A stretch of 20,123 nucleotides of DNA from a virus: positions 1-20,123 of IMG/VR virus record IMGVR_UViG_3300035162_002531; one strand, written 5' to 3'. The notes beneath the pieces are model-generated. The model made no database searches and had not been told where the DNA came from. It saw only the letters and a program-made list of their open reading frames with translations. Position numbers and translations under genes: made by a program. This document shows positions 20,002-20,123 of this stretch, piece by piece (within the stretch, counting starts at the first letter, position 1; each line of letters starts with the position of its first letter).

Positions 20002-20009
20002 TATTTATA
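20002..20009 (-). promoter_or_regulatory. T4-type late promoter motif of the outer-membrane-like gene
   Basis: Perfect TATAAATA, embedded in the inverted repeat GAGTA-TAAA-TACTC (20000-20013), about 98 bases upstream of the ATG. The leader holds two short hairpins (AGAACC/GGTTCT and TGCGG/CCGCA). Confidence 0.65.
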
Positions 20010-20044
20010 CTCATCAATTTTTCGGGATATTCGGATAACCCGAA

Positions 20045-20115
20045 AGCGGAATACCAGAATCGAACTGGTGACGAAAGGTTGGAAACCTTTAGTTTTGCCT
20101 CTAAACTAATTCCGC
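20045..20115 (-). tRNA. tRNA-Gly (anticodon UCC)
   Basis: A 71-base cloverleaf: acceptor stem GCGGAAT/ATTCCGC, D stem GTTT/AAAC, anticodon stem AAAGG/CCTTT with loop TTTCCAA (anticodon TCC), T arm ACCAG-TTCGATT-CTGGT and discriminator U, as expected for bacterial tRNA-Gly. No intron; the 3' CCA is not encoded. It reads GGA and GGG codons; GGA is common in the Gly-rich fibre and GT genes here. Confidence 0.95.
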
Positions 20116-20123
20116 AGAGTGGG

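Noticed and set aside
1-20123. Mobile elements, homing endonuclease, group I intron in psbA, integrase or CRISPR array.
   Set aside because: None of the needed motifs or repeats were seen; the visible psbA is continuous over 223 codons.

Overview
This window comes from a lytic T4-like cyanophage (cyanomyovirus) of marine Synechococcus or Prochlorococcus. The evidence is a phage-style gene set: the photosystem II gene psbA, two high-light-inducible (hli) genes, a plant-type ferredoxin, a phosphate-binding PstS, large glycine-rich tail-fibre genes, a truncated 6-phosphogluconate dehydrogenase and a lone tRNA-Gly. T4-type late promoter motifs (ATAAATA core) and dense overlapping small genes agree with this. 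Every supported gene lies on the minus strand, so transcription runs from high to low coordinates. No integrase, insertion sequence or CRISPR array was seen.

Layout, in order of transcription: tRNA-Gly(UCC) at 20045-20115; a small signal-peptide outer-membrane-like protein behind a late promoter; pstS; a cluster of very small genes (18454 to 16381) that includes a zinc-ribbon-like protein, a truncated gnd and single-span membrane peptides; a perfect-consensus promoter at 16369-16397 followed by about 200 bases without a gene but with strong RNA structure; two small genes; a surface-glycan operon of twelve ORFs (15687 to 7709); a photosynthesis-accessory operon (hli, a 28-residue membrane peptide, ferredoxin, two hypotheticals, a second hli, a membrane peptide; 7629 to 6331); a tail-fibre block of four ORFs (6083 to 948); and psbA, cut by the window start.

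The glycan operon is almost fully translationally coupled (ATGA, TAATG and 14-base overlaps). It encodes a GDP-mannose 3,5-epimerase homologue with all recognisable catalytic residues, a second SDR, three methyltransferases, two GT11-family and one GT10-family fucosyltransferase-like enzymes, a GT-A enzyme with DVD and WGAED motifs and a GT25 enzyme. Together they could make and methylate an L-galactose- or L-fucose-containing glycan on the host surface or the virion; the substrate is inference.

Host-type sigma70 promoters with 16-17 base spacers precede psbA (two in tandem), hli, the glycan operon, the structured region, a 73-residue gene and a 52-residue gene. T4-type late motifs precede two fibre genes, the outer-membrane-like gene and the zinc-ribbon gene. 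The most unusual regulatory feature is that the psbA and glycan-operon promoters are built into the terminator of the preceding unit: the -35 box falls in or next to the terminator loop and the T tract serves as spacer.
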